Below, piece after piece: positions 24,449 to 35,476 of a stretch of 64,000 bases of DNA. The translations under genes and the position numbers were made by a program. The stretch spans positions 73,994,501 through 74,058,500 of the forward strand of contig CATIUR010000003.1 of NCBI GenBank assembly GCA_949592205.1, given 5' to 3'. Source of the stretch: Helichrysum umbraculigerum (lineage: Eukaryota; Streptophyta; Magnoliopsida; Asterales; Asteraceae). The notes under the pieces are model-generated. The model was not told the origin of the DNA. It saw only the letters and a program-made list of their open reading frames with translations, and made no database searches. The number at the start of each line of letters is the position of its first letter. Positions within the stretch are counted from its first letter, which is position 1.

Positions 24449-24490
24449 TGGATTTAAATAAAGAAATTGCGGTTGAGAGGGAGTACGTAT
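24449..24490 (-). repeat. ISLFKS module, copy 4
   Basis: Minus-strand core GCAATTTCTTTATTTAAATC, translated STAISLFKSI. It is preceded by a pyrimidine-rich stretch like copy 2. Confidence 0.35.
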
Positions 24491-24917
24491 TACCTTGGTT
24501 GTGAAAAATGTGATCAAGAAAAAGGAATTTGATAATGATATTTGGGAACATGATAATCATATTTTAGGGTTTGGATGAGAAAAGTGAACCTTATGTGTAT
24601 TGTGTATGTATATATTTATAAGAGAAGAGATGATAATAATATAATGAGTATGTATATGTATATAATTATATATCAAACTATTTATTCGTACATGAAACCG
24701 CCCCAAGTATAAGCGCTCATCTATAATTTGTGGCGTGGACAAACGTCATATATAAACAAAGTTATAAACAATAAAGAATAAACCGACCCTATTGATAGTA
24801 TTTGTGGCGGGTAAATCGATTTAAGATTTTCATTAATAGCGGTTAACGACATAACTATAATAATAATAATTCTATATATACGTGTAGGGTGTACATGGTA
24901 CATACTCTCATATATAA

Positions 24918-25097
24918 CTAGATTAGATCTCAAACCCGTGTATACACACGGGTGTTGATTATTTAATTAAAATAAAGGTCTTAATTTTAATTTAACTAAA
25001 ATAGAGTGACTCAATTGATTAATTAAGTTTGATGTAAATTGATGATGTCATAACCATGTTTCCTCTATAATTTATTATTATTACTATTTATATAAGA
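24918..25097 (-). mobile_element. Mini-Helitron, 180 bp
   Basis: Read on the minus strand it begins A/TCTTATATA at 25097. It ends with the hairpin CCCGTGTGTATACACGGG (24952-24935), then TTTGAGATCTAATCTAG followed by T. A TC start, a 3' hairpin about 15 nt before CTAG, and insertion between A and T are Helitron hallmarks. It has no coding capacity. The start is less certain than the end. Confidence 0.6.
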
Positions 25098-25666
25098 TTC
25101 TATTAATACGGAGTAATATATACGGAGTAGTTACTGAATTACTCCACATACTAATTTGGACCGGTTAGCATTAACTGCTTCAAATATTTAGTTGCTTGCA
25201 CTTACATATCTAGTTACATATCTAGTTAGTTGCACACTTGCACTTGCATTGCACACTAGCACTCTGTCAGTAAACAGGTGGCAAATACTACTGCCAAATG
25301 ATATTTTCACCAACAAAAATGATACTTCCACCAGAACTGTGCAGTAAGTAGTTGTACCATATGTATAAACAGTTGTACCTAATGGTGGATCTATCATTTC
25401 TAATGTTGGAAATATCAATGCCCATTCATTGAAACCCTCAATATTGATAAGCCTTTGCGAGTAGTTCAAGGGAGCAAATCAATATCAAAAAAAAAAAAAA
25501 AAAAGATGGAGCATACACCATATATATAAATATCCACGTACTTTTATTTGGTGAGGCTATCAATAGCTTAGTAATTACTATAAATAAAGCACATAAAGCC
25601 GGTCATGTATCATCCAAAAACAGAAAAACTCCAATTTACATAATCCCTCTTCCCTTCCCTCTTCCC
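25098..25666. other. Intergenic DNA
   Basis: No gene is recognised. TACGGAGTA motifs lie near 25108-25130, and there is an A run of about 17 bases near 25488. The minus frame at 25188-25469 has no recognisable domain. Confidence 0.35.
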
Positions 25667-25873
25667 TCTTATATATTAAAATAGGACCTGATTATATAAT
25701 CACTTATGTATTAATTTTGCCAAATTATAACTAAGCTTCTATTTGATTAGCCAATATATCATTAGGTTTATTATTTAATTACCTAATCACCCCTCCTTAA
25801 TACCAAAATCAGTACGGGGGAGTGGGGACGGCCCTTAACAATTCAGTACGCTCCATGCTTCAGTACGCTACAT

Positions 25874-26654
25874 TAGGGGTGAAAGTGGTCCGGTTTGGCC
25901 GGTTTTAACTCAAAAGTTGGGCCAAACCATTAATAACGGTTTGACATTTTTTCAACCCAAACCGACCAGATTGTGGTGCCAAACCAGACCAATTAAACTG
26001 GTTTGGTTTGGTTGGTTTTACGGGTTAGACGGTTTGAACCATTTAATTACGACAAGATATTAAGTTACATTATTAAGTTGGAACGTTAGTAAATGGACAT
26101 AACACATAAGCAACATTTGTAACTAAAATAAGCAATTGCAGTTGGAACATACACCTTGAAACAAACCAGCATTGTGGTTGTGCATGACTTAAATAAGGAA
26201 AAAACAAACAATTACTCAATTAGTGGGAATAAGTGGGATGGCAATTGCCAAGTTGCTAGGGGTGAAAGTCACGTGGAATACGGTTTCCATCAAGGCACTA
26301 ACAAGACAACAAAACATCAAGTGGTTGTTAACATCACTTTTCAAACAATTGTCCACGCTTTATCCTAAAACCATGCAAACATGCCAAGCATGTTTTATGT
26401 CTTTTTTATTTACCAAGAATTCAAGATTACAGTCGCCTATGCAACTCAAAATTATTATATGGATACATTCATAACCGGTCCGGTTTGGTTTAACCGGCCG
26501 GTTTAGACCCTCAAACCGCAAACCAAACCATAAAAACGGTTTACGTCTAAAAAAAACCACCTGCCTATTTATTAATATTCGAACCACCCAAACCAACCAA
26601 ATCACTCCTGTTTGCCCGGTTTAAACGGTTTCGACCAAACCACTTTCACCCCTA
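25874..26654. mobile_element. hAT-type MITE inside the Helitron
   Basis: Inverted ends TAGGGGTGAAAGTGGT and the reverse at 26654 are flanked by the 8-bp duplication CGCTACAT (25866-25873) and CGCTGCAT (26655-26662, one change). The subterminal parts are CCGGTTTGG/AACCGG-rich. No transposase, 781 bp. Confidence 0.8.
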
Positions 26655-29600
26655 CGCTGCATGCTTCTTGGTTCAACTTCAAACTCATCAATCGTACATG
26701 CTTCTTGCTTCAAATACAAAATCTATCAATCGATTTGCAATGAAGCAAATTAGTACAGGTGATGTCTTTCGCTTTTTGCTGCTGTTCATCTCTTTTGTCT
26801 ATCCCTAAACGAAAATTCCTTTCAAAACCCTATAATCAGACTGTTAATTAATTTCTTCATCTCGATTGATCATTTCTTTAATTCAACCATCGAATCGATA
26901 AACTGATTGATTGTGTATAGTTATAATCGTATGATTAACGAATCGATCGGTGTGTAGGCAAATGATTATATTGGATCGATTTTGCAAATGATTATAGTGT
27001 GATTTTTATTTACTTTAATTTGATCTGAAATTAGGGTTTATGTTATCAGTTATGTAAATTACTTTGATTCCATAATGATCTGAAATCTGTTGTTTCTTAT
27101 TAAACAAGGTCTGTTATACCATCATTTGGGATTACTGTTTAGTCTAACATGATTTGACATTTGCAGGTTTAGGTAACATGGTTTAATATTTCAGTAGTGT
27201 TATTTGCCTACACAGGCTTATGCATCTTGTGTGGTATTGATGAAAGAAGGTTAGTTGAATATTGCGCGTTAATTTGTTACACGTGTTTTGTGAGCTTTTT
27301 GGTTAACTTTACGAATTTCTGTGGTTTGTTAAAATATAAAATTACCAATCCACTCTGATTTGTTGTAGACTAAATCTAACTTGAATGAGACTCTTTATAA
27401 GCATTTGGGTCAAAATTCCCACCTAATTGGCTACTTCAATTCTGACATAGGATTGTATAATTGCAGTCGTTGTATCTAAGTTTCCTAAATCTCTAGGATT
27501 GTATAAATGCATTGCGGTTGCTATTGATTTACTTAATTGGGTTATTTACTTCAATCTTCAATAACCTTATTTTACCTTCTTTTCAGTAATTTTCACTGTA
27601 TAAATGCTTATTCAGGCATTATTCACAAGCCACTTTGTTGGATCCAACACTAACACATGTTTGCTATGAGCTGTTGCACGAACCCTTGATTCGGATATAT
27701 ATTAGTCTAACTAAAAATATCTAACGTGGTTTCCATGGTCAGAACTGAAATCAATAGCAAATTGGATTATTACCCTCACCATATCAATTGTTAGTGTCAC
27801 ATACCGAGTCAATAGTTTGTGCAACATATTAATAATTCATGAATATGAGGAAAGTAATACTAGCGATTATATGGTGGCATAACTGAATTATGAGTACAAA
27901 CAGTATTATTTCTTGACGGTAGAAGTCCTATAATGCTACAGACCCTGTGATTTCCTAGCAATAATGTGTTAATCAATAAGAGATTTTGCTAATTATTACT
28001 CACTATCTGTAAGGGTTTATCCAATTTATTATCTTTTACAAATATAAGTAGCATAACAGATACTATACATGTATTACCATAAATGATCACAAAAAGCCAA
28101 CTGCTATTTCTTCTTCTAATTGTTGCATTGTTTCTAATCGGTTTACTGTCATTGTGTACTGTATCTTGGCAAGTTATGTGTATTATTAGATATTAGTGCA
28201 TCGTATGGCTTCGTAAGGAACGTTAACCAACTTGATACCATGACTGATTAGTACCACCATATTGTTATTTAACGAGGAAATTATCAAAATGAGGACATTT
28301 ATATGAATTTTTCGTTTTGCTAATTTTATATTCTGCCAATTTCACGATTGAAGGTAAATTTTCTCATCTGTAAGAACTAGCGAGAAACTTTTGATTATGA
28401 ATGTGTAGTTGGACCCGTGATGTATAAGAGCCTGAAAACTAATATGACTTGGAGCATGGATTCTTCTTAACGATGTAAGTGTTTTACCAGATTTTTTGTG
28501 TTATTTCATGAATATTAGTCAACACAAGCCAACAATTATTGTTTGTGAATCTCTTTATAATTGGTTTCTCAATCTGACTTGTAACCATGGGACATTTCGT
28601 GAACTTAAGTCGTATGTTTCAGTAATAGGTACTTACTGATTGTCAAAGTGAGTTTTACTGATTGAACGCTTGAATGAAATACAAAATACATTAGCTATCC
28701 ACAGTGTCTTTTACATATATTTTTTCAGGAATTTTGGCAACAGATCAGTATATGACTGTATTCATATGTATGTAGTATTATCATACCATTGTTAGTGATT
28801 TTTGGAGTCCAAAATCATTCATAAACTCCAAAAAAAAATCACCTCTAAAAGTCATCAAAATAGTAGTCAAATGTTCAACAGTTTTAGGTTGATACGGTAT
28901 TTGAAAAGACTCCCTGCTCATTTGGTATACTTGCTGACCACTCTTACTGATGCTAACAGGTATTTGCATTAGTCCTATTATGTTTTTGTCTATTATATGT
29001 TACTTAAAGCCTCTTTGTTTGATTGCTAAGGTTAAATTATGTGTCTATTATATGTTACTATTTAGTTTGTCTTTCGTGCTGATTTTAGCTTCTTTTGTAA
29101 ATTTGTGTATCGTGAGTACATGCTTGAAATTATATCAGTGGGAGGATTATATCTATGCGTTTGAGAAAATTTTGAGGTTGTATTTGCAAGGGAAGCAGGT
29201 ATGTGTTCTTCTCTTTTTAGTTTTGAGGTTGAAAAATAGGTGGATCAGGCACATTGGGTTTACGGTTCTATATAGGGCCTGGTCAGAAAGTCTGATTTAG
29301 ACAATCAATAAATTGCAGAACTCTCTTTTAACCATTGTGTTTACTCAATCATATAATCTAATGAGACGGATACACTAATCATGTCTTTTATTGATGGATG
29401 TCTGAATTTAGAAGTCAAAAAATGATAAGTAATCGATATTATATGGATTGCCAATTTCCATTATTGCCAACGAGTTTATTTATATTAGTTCTTTATAGTA
29501 TCTATTACTGATCAATATTTGACATCTAAATTGTACTGTATAGAAGTCAAATAATGACATGTTTAACCTATTTGGTACTGTATAGAAATCAAAATAATGG

Positions 29601-29762
29601 CATGTTTATAGTATCTATTACTGATCAATATTTGACATCTAAATTGTACTGTATACGGCTCAAAGCCACCCTTTTTATTAACTAATCTTAGTTGTTTCTT
29701 GAATTGTATGTATAATGATGTATAAATTTTATGAATTTTCGGTATTGTTGTTGCTGGTAGTA
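26655..29762 (+). other. Helitron interior, exon-like and intron-like DNA
   Basis: No gene can be assembled. One exon-like piece (about 29137-29199) reads QWEDYIYAFEKILRLYLQGK and ends at a CAG/GTATGT donor. I do not recognise its parent. Two 50-bp direct repeats (about 29497 and 29604, TATCTATTACTGATCAATAT) lie just upstream of the MAP65 exon. Confidence 0.4.
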
Positions 29763-29892
29763 GCGTTGAATATATCGATACTCTAATTGGAAAAGTTAAA
29801 GTGGAAGCTTTTAGCAGGACAGAGATACTTGACAAACTTGAGAAATGGACGGGTGCTTGTGAAGAGGAATGTTGACTCGAGTAGTATAATCG
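29763..29892 (+). pseudogene. MAP65 exon fragment (decayed)
   Basis: It translates to [18 protein letters not shown] followed by TGACEEEC, which matches the conserved stretch of plant 65-kDa microtubule-associated proteins (family pattern SR-EIL-KVEKW--A-EEE-WLE). MAP65 proteins bundle antiparallel microtubules in the phragmoplast and cortex. Two stops follow where the family has WLE-Y: a TGA replacing Trp and a TAG replacing Glu. It is preceded by a TAG acceptor. The donor is degraded (GG/GTTGGT). It therefore cannot contribute to a full protein. Confidence 0.75.
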
Positions 29893-30092
29893 GGTTGGTC
29901 TACTTTTTTTGGAATTTTCTTTTATAAATAGGTCAATTTGGATCGTTTAAATTCTAAAAATTTAGCTTAAGGTTAGTAAACTCAAACCTGTTGTTCCGTT
30001 TCAATGACCGCCCATTTTACCGCCTCTATTTTGATTTGATTCTCTGAACATCTAGCTATAATAGGTCAACTTTTTTGTGTAAAATGATTCAG

Positions 30093-30171
30093 CTCTATAA
30101 CATTGGAAGAGCTGCTCATCTTACACTGAAGCATACGGAGAAAGCCCGTGCATTGGTCACTAAGCTTCCAA
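30093..30171 (+). pseudogene. MAP65 next exon fragment
   Basis: It follows ATTCAG and ends CTTCCAA/GTAAGT, so both splice sites look intact. It reads LYNIGRAAHLTLKHTEKAR then ALVTKLP, the segment that directly follows the previous exon in MAP65 (family pattern RYNAGRGAHLTLKRAEKAR). The two exons are therefore in natural order, separated by a 200-bp intron, and were captured as genomic DNA. The following MAP65 exon is not seen. Confidence 0.8.
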
Positions 30172-32676
30172 GTAAGTACCATATATTTATTGATTTTAGT
30201 TTAGATTACTACTATATCATTTACTATTAAACTTCCAAATGGACTAAAGTCATCTAGTAAAGAAGGTAATTTATAGTGCTATTATTTGTCGTTTGGCAAA
30301 TAAATATGAGACGACAATTCAATATAATGTATCTGTAGGACCATACCAAACTGAGTATAATTTTTCTATTAAACTTCCAAATGGACTCAAGTCATCTATA
30401 TAAGAAGATAATTTATAGTGCTATTAGAAAATAACCACCTACAGATTTTTGGAACCACCGCATTAGGCTTTTCTTGCTAGAGTAGCCACTAATTAAAAGG
30501 AACACTACAATGTTGGACGCTAAACATGTTTTACAACATAACTTTACTGTGTACCCTGAATTTATGTTTTATAGGTTTCGTATGTGATGGTTGTGATGCA
30601 GGTGTAGGTCCCATAATTTCGTGGCGATGGCCGGTAGTGCATGATGTTGGGTAAGCCATAAATTTGAAGTACACGGCTTGTAGGTCAGTTGTGTTGAGTA
30701 CTTTCTCTGATTGTAGCAAAGAAATTTTGCTTTTACATGTTTGGTAATTGTGCGATCCGTTTACATATGAAATAGTCTGGTAAATGTTAAATATGATACT
30801 AATTCTACTAGATGTCCCTTTGGTGGTGCCAAAATGTAGGTTCCAAATTGTGCTCTGCTTGCGTATATTCGGCTAGATGATCAATTGAAAGTATCTCAAA
30901 GTGTGACTCCAATATTTCTGTAAGTTCCCTACTCGGATAAAGGTATAAAAGTGTATAACTAAACAAATGAAGTCTTCTCATTGGTGAAGTTTATTAAGAG
31001 GGTTGAACATACCAAAAATCTCTTTTTAATTTCTAAAGCCTTCTTACATATAGTTTTTGTAGTGGTTTTTAATTTCATAATGGTGCGTCGAGTTTTTTTT
31101 TTATATAAAAATGGAGCTATGGGACTCAGTCATGCTGAACATGACAGGTAGCATCCTACTAATCAAACAAATCATTTTTATATATTGGTTATATATTTTA
31201 TGTTCTCATCTTGTGGACTTGCAAAATTGTTATTTGAAGCTCAATCTTTACATAAAAGAGTACTTTCATAGTTCTTCTCACTTGTAGAAATAGATGATAT
31301 CCCACGTCCCATTTCTATAGATGTGTGGGACTAACATTCACCAATGGATCCGAACTTTGACAAAAGAAAGTCATACTAAAGGTATAAGTGGCAAAATGAA
31401 TGGGTCGGCTCGGGTCACGGGTTTAGATGAGTTTGGGTTTTAATGGGTCCGTTACAAAGTATAAGTGGCTTTCACCACATTATGCAATACATGGAAGAGT
31501 GGATATATTAAACCATTTTAAATCTATGTATAAAGTACATGATCAACTCCCAATTAAAGCTGTGTAGTCGTAGATTTTTTCATATTAGACTTGGAAAAAC
31601 GTTGTTAGTTGGACTCTTGAGAGCTATAAATGTTAGCAAGGAGTAAGGACATCCCTTAAGCTTTCTATAGCGATTGTAATTTTATTTTTGAAATGTTGTA
31701 TAACGAATTCTGTTTATACCGGCATAATAATGCTTTTTATTATAACTGAGTTAACTATTACACTAAGTGTCCATGATTCTTCATCTTTATATGGTTATAG
31801 TAAGTCTGTAGTTCCCTTGGCATATTTAGATATGTAATACTACATTATCCTATTATTCTTACATTATTATAATATGTAAAACACATTTAAGAAACTGTAC
31901 TTTTATACAAAATTACATTTATAGCAGTTACTTTTCGCAAGTGTACAATTGTTTTAGGAATGTATACATCTTAATGTAGACATTTATTTTAAAGTATCAC
32001 CACCTTGGAACTATCTATCAGTGAGGTAACGGTTAACGGTGGTATGATGCTATCTGTGAAAAAAATCAAATTTTACCTATTACATGTCTCAAATGGCTAT
32101 GTCTATTGGAAAGCTAGAAGTAGTTGATTATTGTCAGGTAGTTTGTTTAGATGTTTACCTTCTAATATCGCTAGAAAATTGGATTATTCCAAACGTTTTT
32201 TCACATTTATTTTATTGATAAATGGGAAAGTACTTGCTACATATATTTCATTATGAGGTTTATAAAGCCTATTTATTAATACTCTAATTTCATTCATTTC
32301 AGGCAGACCGTGTACGTGAGAAAACATTAATATCAATTCATGAAGTTTTGACTAAATGTCAGTATGTTCTTGTTTGGATTGCAATAATAGACTACTTTGA
32401 TAGGTTGAAGGCACTAAAGACACTGTGGCTTGCGCGTCTACGTGATTAACAACCAAAGTTACTATGTTTCTCAATATTCTAAATTTATAGTATTAGATTT
32501 ATAAGAGATGTAACGTTCATCTACTTCAACAAAACCTTTTTGTTCGATTAGGGAAATTTATTTACTTATATTTGTTTGAAACTTGGTGTAACGTATTATT
32601 TAGGTTACATGATCATTAGTTGATTTTGTATGAACTTAATTTCAGTAAGAAACCTTCAATATTTTACATGTTTTAG
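30172..32676 (+). other. Helitron interior beyond MAP65, further exon-like pieces
   Basis: Pieces with splice-like borders read FVCDGCDAGVGPIISWRWP (about 30575-30650), VPNCALLAYIRLDDQLKVSQ (about 30839-30920) and ADRVREKTLISIHEVLTKCQ (about 32305-32364). I cannot assign them. A 70-bp direct repeat lies at about 30222 and 30363 (TTAAACTTCCAAATGGACT). Confidence 0.4.
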
Positions 32677-32704
32677 CCCGCAAATTTTGCGGGTTATGAT
32701 CTAG

Positions 32705-33647
32705 TTATAGTATGTATATAGTATAAACTATAAAGTAGTGGGGTTAACTTTTGTCTTCTTTATCCAATAAAGAAACAACATGAAGCATTACCCTTTCCCT
32801 TTTCGTGAACATCTTTACTACAAAGAATTAACATTTGATGATATAATATCCGCATCTGCAATTTCTCAGTTTTAATATCCTTGCAAAAAACTCTGACCAA
32901 CTGTAGGAACGTTGTTAAGAAAGCGTGTTTATAAAGACGTTCCACGCAAGTGCAATTTCTCAGTTATAGACACGATTTCTTTTCCTCGTCTCTTCCAACG
33001 GTTGGTATGCATTTTTTTGTGAATTTTATATCATTTGAAGTTCAAAACGAACTAGGCCAAACTGTTAGTGTGCATTTTTTTGATATAATATCATAAATTT
33101 TAAAGTTCAAAACAAGTTAGGCCGTAATTTCGGTTTGAGTTTCAATAATGTTTATGCTTTTCTCGGTCTTTCAAGGCCTTTTGATGCCAAGTTTGTGAAA
33201 CAAACACCTTGTTAGAGAGGGAGCATGAGCAAAAATGTCGTCCATCCAAAACCGTTTCTCAAAACCCTTTCTTTTCATAAAGATTCAAATGGGTTAAGAT
33301 AAACGGAATGGTGACGACATTCATATGTTTTGTCTTCCATGTTTGTTCTTCTTTTTTTAAAAAATTCTTAATCTTGAAAATCCCCGTCCAACATGGACCT
33401 CAATCATGTCTCCAGTAGACATGTGACATCTTATGGAACTTCGCATGTTGTACGTTTTAAGTACACTTTTCATTAAAAAACTAATTAAGTTATATATGGG
33501 CCGGGATTGTTAAGTAGAAGATTGCCTTGATTGTATTATCGATCAAGTCTTCAACGACAGCTAATTAAAAACTAAGTCACGAGGAGCAGCGCTAAGCATA
33601 TATATTGGCGATGGATTGAGTAGAAAGAAGCAAAGCACGAGCTGTTA
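32705..33647. other. Intergenic DNA
   Basis: No gene is seen. An imperfect tandem duplication at about 33000-33125 repeats TGCATTTTTTTG and AAGTTCAAAAC with unit length near 62 bp. Confidence 0.4.
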
Positions 33648-33655
33648 ACTAGTGT

Positions 33656-34310
33656 TAGGGGTGTTCACAGTTCGGATATAACCGGATTATAATCCAAATG
33701 GTAATAATTGTAATTCGGTTTGCGGATTGGACAATTTGGTTTTTTGGATCAGATCGGGCAAAAACCAAATTAGTAATTCGGTTTTTGGATTGGTTTTGGA
33801 TACTAGTATTAGAACCGGATTATCCAAATAAACCAAATAGTAATAATTGTATATGTAATGCTCATCTGTAATATATACTTTTATTTATCTATCAATTCAA
33901 AGTGAAAGTTAAATATTTTTTAATTATCTTTTATACATGAAACCTTGTTATATGATTGGTATGTTCATAATTTAATATATATCATTGAATATAATTTAAG
34001 CTTAAATTTGGATATAAAACACCAACTCCACATATATATATATATAAACCCTCAACGCAACATGACTATCGATAACCATTGATATCGCTTATGACATTAC
34101 CCTTTCACGAGTCAAAACGATACACTTATGCAATTCACGAAAAAAAACAAATGGTCATAACCGATCCGGCCATCCAAATAGTAATTTGGTTCGGTTTAAT
34201 TCGGAATTGATAATTGTTTCATTGTTTGGATAGATTGAATTAACATTTTGAGAATCAAAATCCAAATAGATTTATATATCAAATCCGATCCATCCAAACG
34301 AACACCTCTA
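33656..34310. mobile_element. hAT-type MITE with perfect 8-bp target duplication
   Basis: Ends TAGGGGTGTTC and GAACACCTCTA are flanked by ACTAGTGT on both sides (33648-33655 and 34311-34318). An 8-bp duplication plus the TAGGGGTG end is typical of hAT. The body repeats CGGATT/AATCCG and AACCAAAT motifs. 655 bp, non-coding. It belongs to the same family as the remnant at 2601-3104. Confidence 0.85.
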
Positions 34311-34318
34311 ACTAGTGT

Positions 34319-34524
34319 CGTCATTTGTAAATTTGCATTTAATTAAAACGATATTACTCCTGTATTAGAGTAAATTACATTTTCCGTCCTTGTGGTTTTT
34401 CATTTTCCTACTCTCAGTCCTCTTACTTGTTTAATTACAGTGGTCGTCCTTATGTTTTGTGTTTTTTCTCAAGTTAGTCATAGCCTTTTACTTTTGTAAT
34501 ATTCTATTAACATCCTTATGGGTC
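34319..34524. other. Dispersed-repeat-like DNA
   Basis: Contains TTCCGTCCTTGTGG and GTCGTCCTTATG motifs like those near 3140. No gene is seen. Confidence 0.3.
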
Positions 34525-34639
34525 ACAAGATCCAATGGGTCACAAGATCCATTTATATGGGTCTGGATCTGGCCCATTAGTTATTGGATCATGATCCGAT
34601 TCAAGATCCAACTAAATTAGTGGATCTAGATCTGGAACA

Positions 34640-34880
34640 ACCCGCTTACCATGACACAATATTGTCCGCTTTGCCCGCAGGCGCATGGCTTTGCTCTTGG
34701 CGACCACACTTCCCAGGAGGTCACCCATCCTGGAAATTGCCCTTGCTCGAGCACGCTTAACGGCAGTACTTTTGCGACAATCTACCACCTGTGGTCCCAA
34801 AACGCGTTGTGTCATTTAAGTGACTTGTTACCCTTATAAGCCCCAACATCCCTCATGTCCACGACCGATGTGGGATACGC
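34640..34880 (-). pseudogene. 5S-derived, Cassandra-like fragment
   Basis: On the minus strand, 34761-34709 reads GTTAAGCGTGCTCGAGCAAG and then GGATGGGTGACCTCCTGGGA. These match the A-box to C-box half of plant 5S rRNA, the internal RNA polymerase III promoter. Flanking CCCACATCGG and GGGCTTATAAGGG motifs recall Cassandra-type terminal-repeat elements, which carry 5S sequence in their LTRs. The 5' half of 5S is missing, so this is not a functional rRNA gene. Confidence 0.6.
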
Positions 34881-34917
34881 CTAAGGTGCTCAATTCAGAT
34901 GTCGGTAAAAATGGTCA

Positions 34918-34970
34918 GTCAACAGTTGGATTAGAGGTATATTCAGGACATAACTTAGATTTCTCATGAA
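34918..34970 (-). pseudogene. Gag fragment of a Tekay-like element
   Basis: The minus strand reads FHEKSKLCPEYTSNPTVD, aligning with FYDKSQFCPEYTSNLGLM in the Gag at 11220-11160. The upstream residues SLKL continue beyond the MITE at 35329-35345. The MITE therefore interrupted this fragment. Confidence 0.6.
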
Positions 34971-35328
34971 AGGGTTAATAATGGTTTAACCCTCAAAGTT
35001 TTACTTTTTTTTCATTTTAACCACTTAACTTTTTTTGTAATAATTTGATCCTTCAAGTTTGCATTGACTTAATGGTTTAACCCTTTGAAGGGTTAAACCA
35101 TTAAATATTTAAAAGTTTGATGATTAAACTAGAAAAATTTAAAAGGGTTAAATCATTATAAAAGATAAACTTTAGGGATTAAACCATCAAAATGCTGAAG
35201 TATAATCAAACTTTAGGCTTAAACCACCAAAATTTTTAAACTTAGAGAGTTAACTCATTAGAAAAAAACTTGAGTGGTTAAAACGAAAAAAAAAATGAAA
35301 CTTTGAGGACTAAACCATTATTAACCCT
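34971..35328. mobile_element. MITE with AGGGTTAATAATGGTTTA termini
   Basis: Left end AGGGTTAATAATGGTTTA, right end TAAACCATTATTAACCCT, with inverted similarity extending at least 50 bp inward. The interior carries several GGTTTAACCCTT/AAGGGTTAAACC palindromes. No clear target duplication, 358 bp, non-coding. It splits the Gag fragment. Confidence 0.65.
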
Positions 35329-35476
35329 AGAGCTTCAAAGAAAATTTTACATTAAATGGGTCGACCCAGATCTAGATCCACTAATTTAGTTGGATCTTGA
35401 ATCGGATTATGATCTAATAACTAATGGGCCAGATCCAGACCCATATAAATGGATCTTGTGACCCATTGGATCTTGT

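Larger units (their letters stand above)
23330..24917. other. Intergenic DNA, right flank of the Tekay-like insertion
   Basis: No gene is recognised. It contains a 20-odd-base T run (about 23437-23459), two ISLFKS modules and GCGGTTT-type motifs. Minus-strand frames at 23320-23610, 24372-24560 and 24721-24933 show no domain. Confidence 0.4.
25667..32704 (+). mobile_element. Non-autonomous Helitron with captured exons, about 7 kb
   Basis: The 3' end is clear: hairpin CCCGCAAATTTTGCGGG (32677-32693), then TTATGATCTAG and a following T. The proposed 5' end is TCTTATATATTAAAATAGG at 25667, which shares TCTTATATA with the mini-Helitron at 24918-25097. The base before it is C rather than the expected A, so the true start could be as far left as 25644 (A/TCCCTC). 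No Rep-helicase frame is present. The interior has intron-like AT-rich DNA and several exon-like pieces, two of them from MAP65. Confidence 0.65.
34525..35476. repeat. Foldback structure with 111-bp inverted arms
   Basis: Arms 34525-34635 and 35366-35476 are inverted copies with about 90 per cent match (shared GATCCATTTATATGGGTCTG and CACTAATTTAGTTGGATCTT on opposite strands). Between them lie a 5S-like segment, a Tekay gag fragment and a MITE. No flanking duplication is obvious. Confidence 0.65.

Noticed and set aside
28950..29300. 116-codon plus-strand frame in the Helitron as a gene
   Set aside because: Only about 60 bp before a donor looks like an exon. The rest is hydrophobic intron-like translation.
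29763..30171. Functional MAP65 gene
   Set aside because: Two stops in the first exon, a damaged donor, no upstream or downstream exons, and a location inside a Helitron.
34640..34880. Functional 5S rRNA gene
   Set aside because: Only the A-box to C-box half matches. The 5' half is absent and the segment is single copy.
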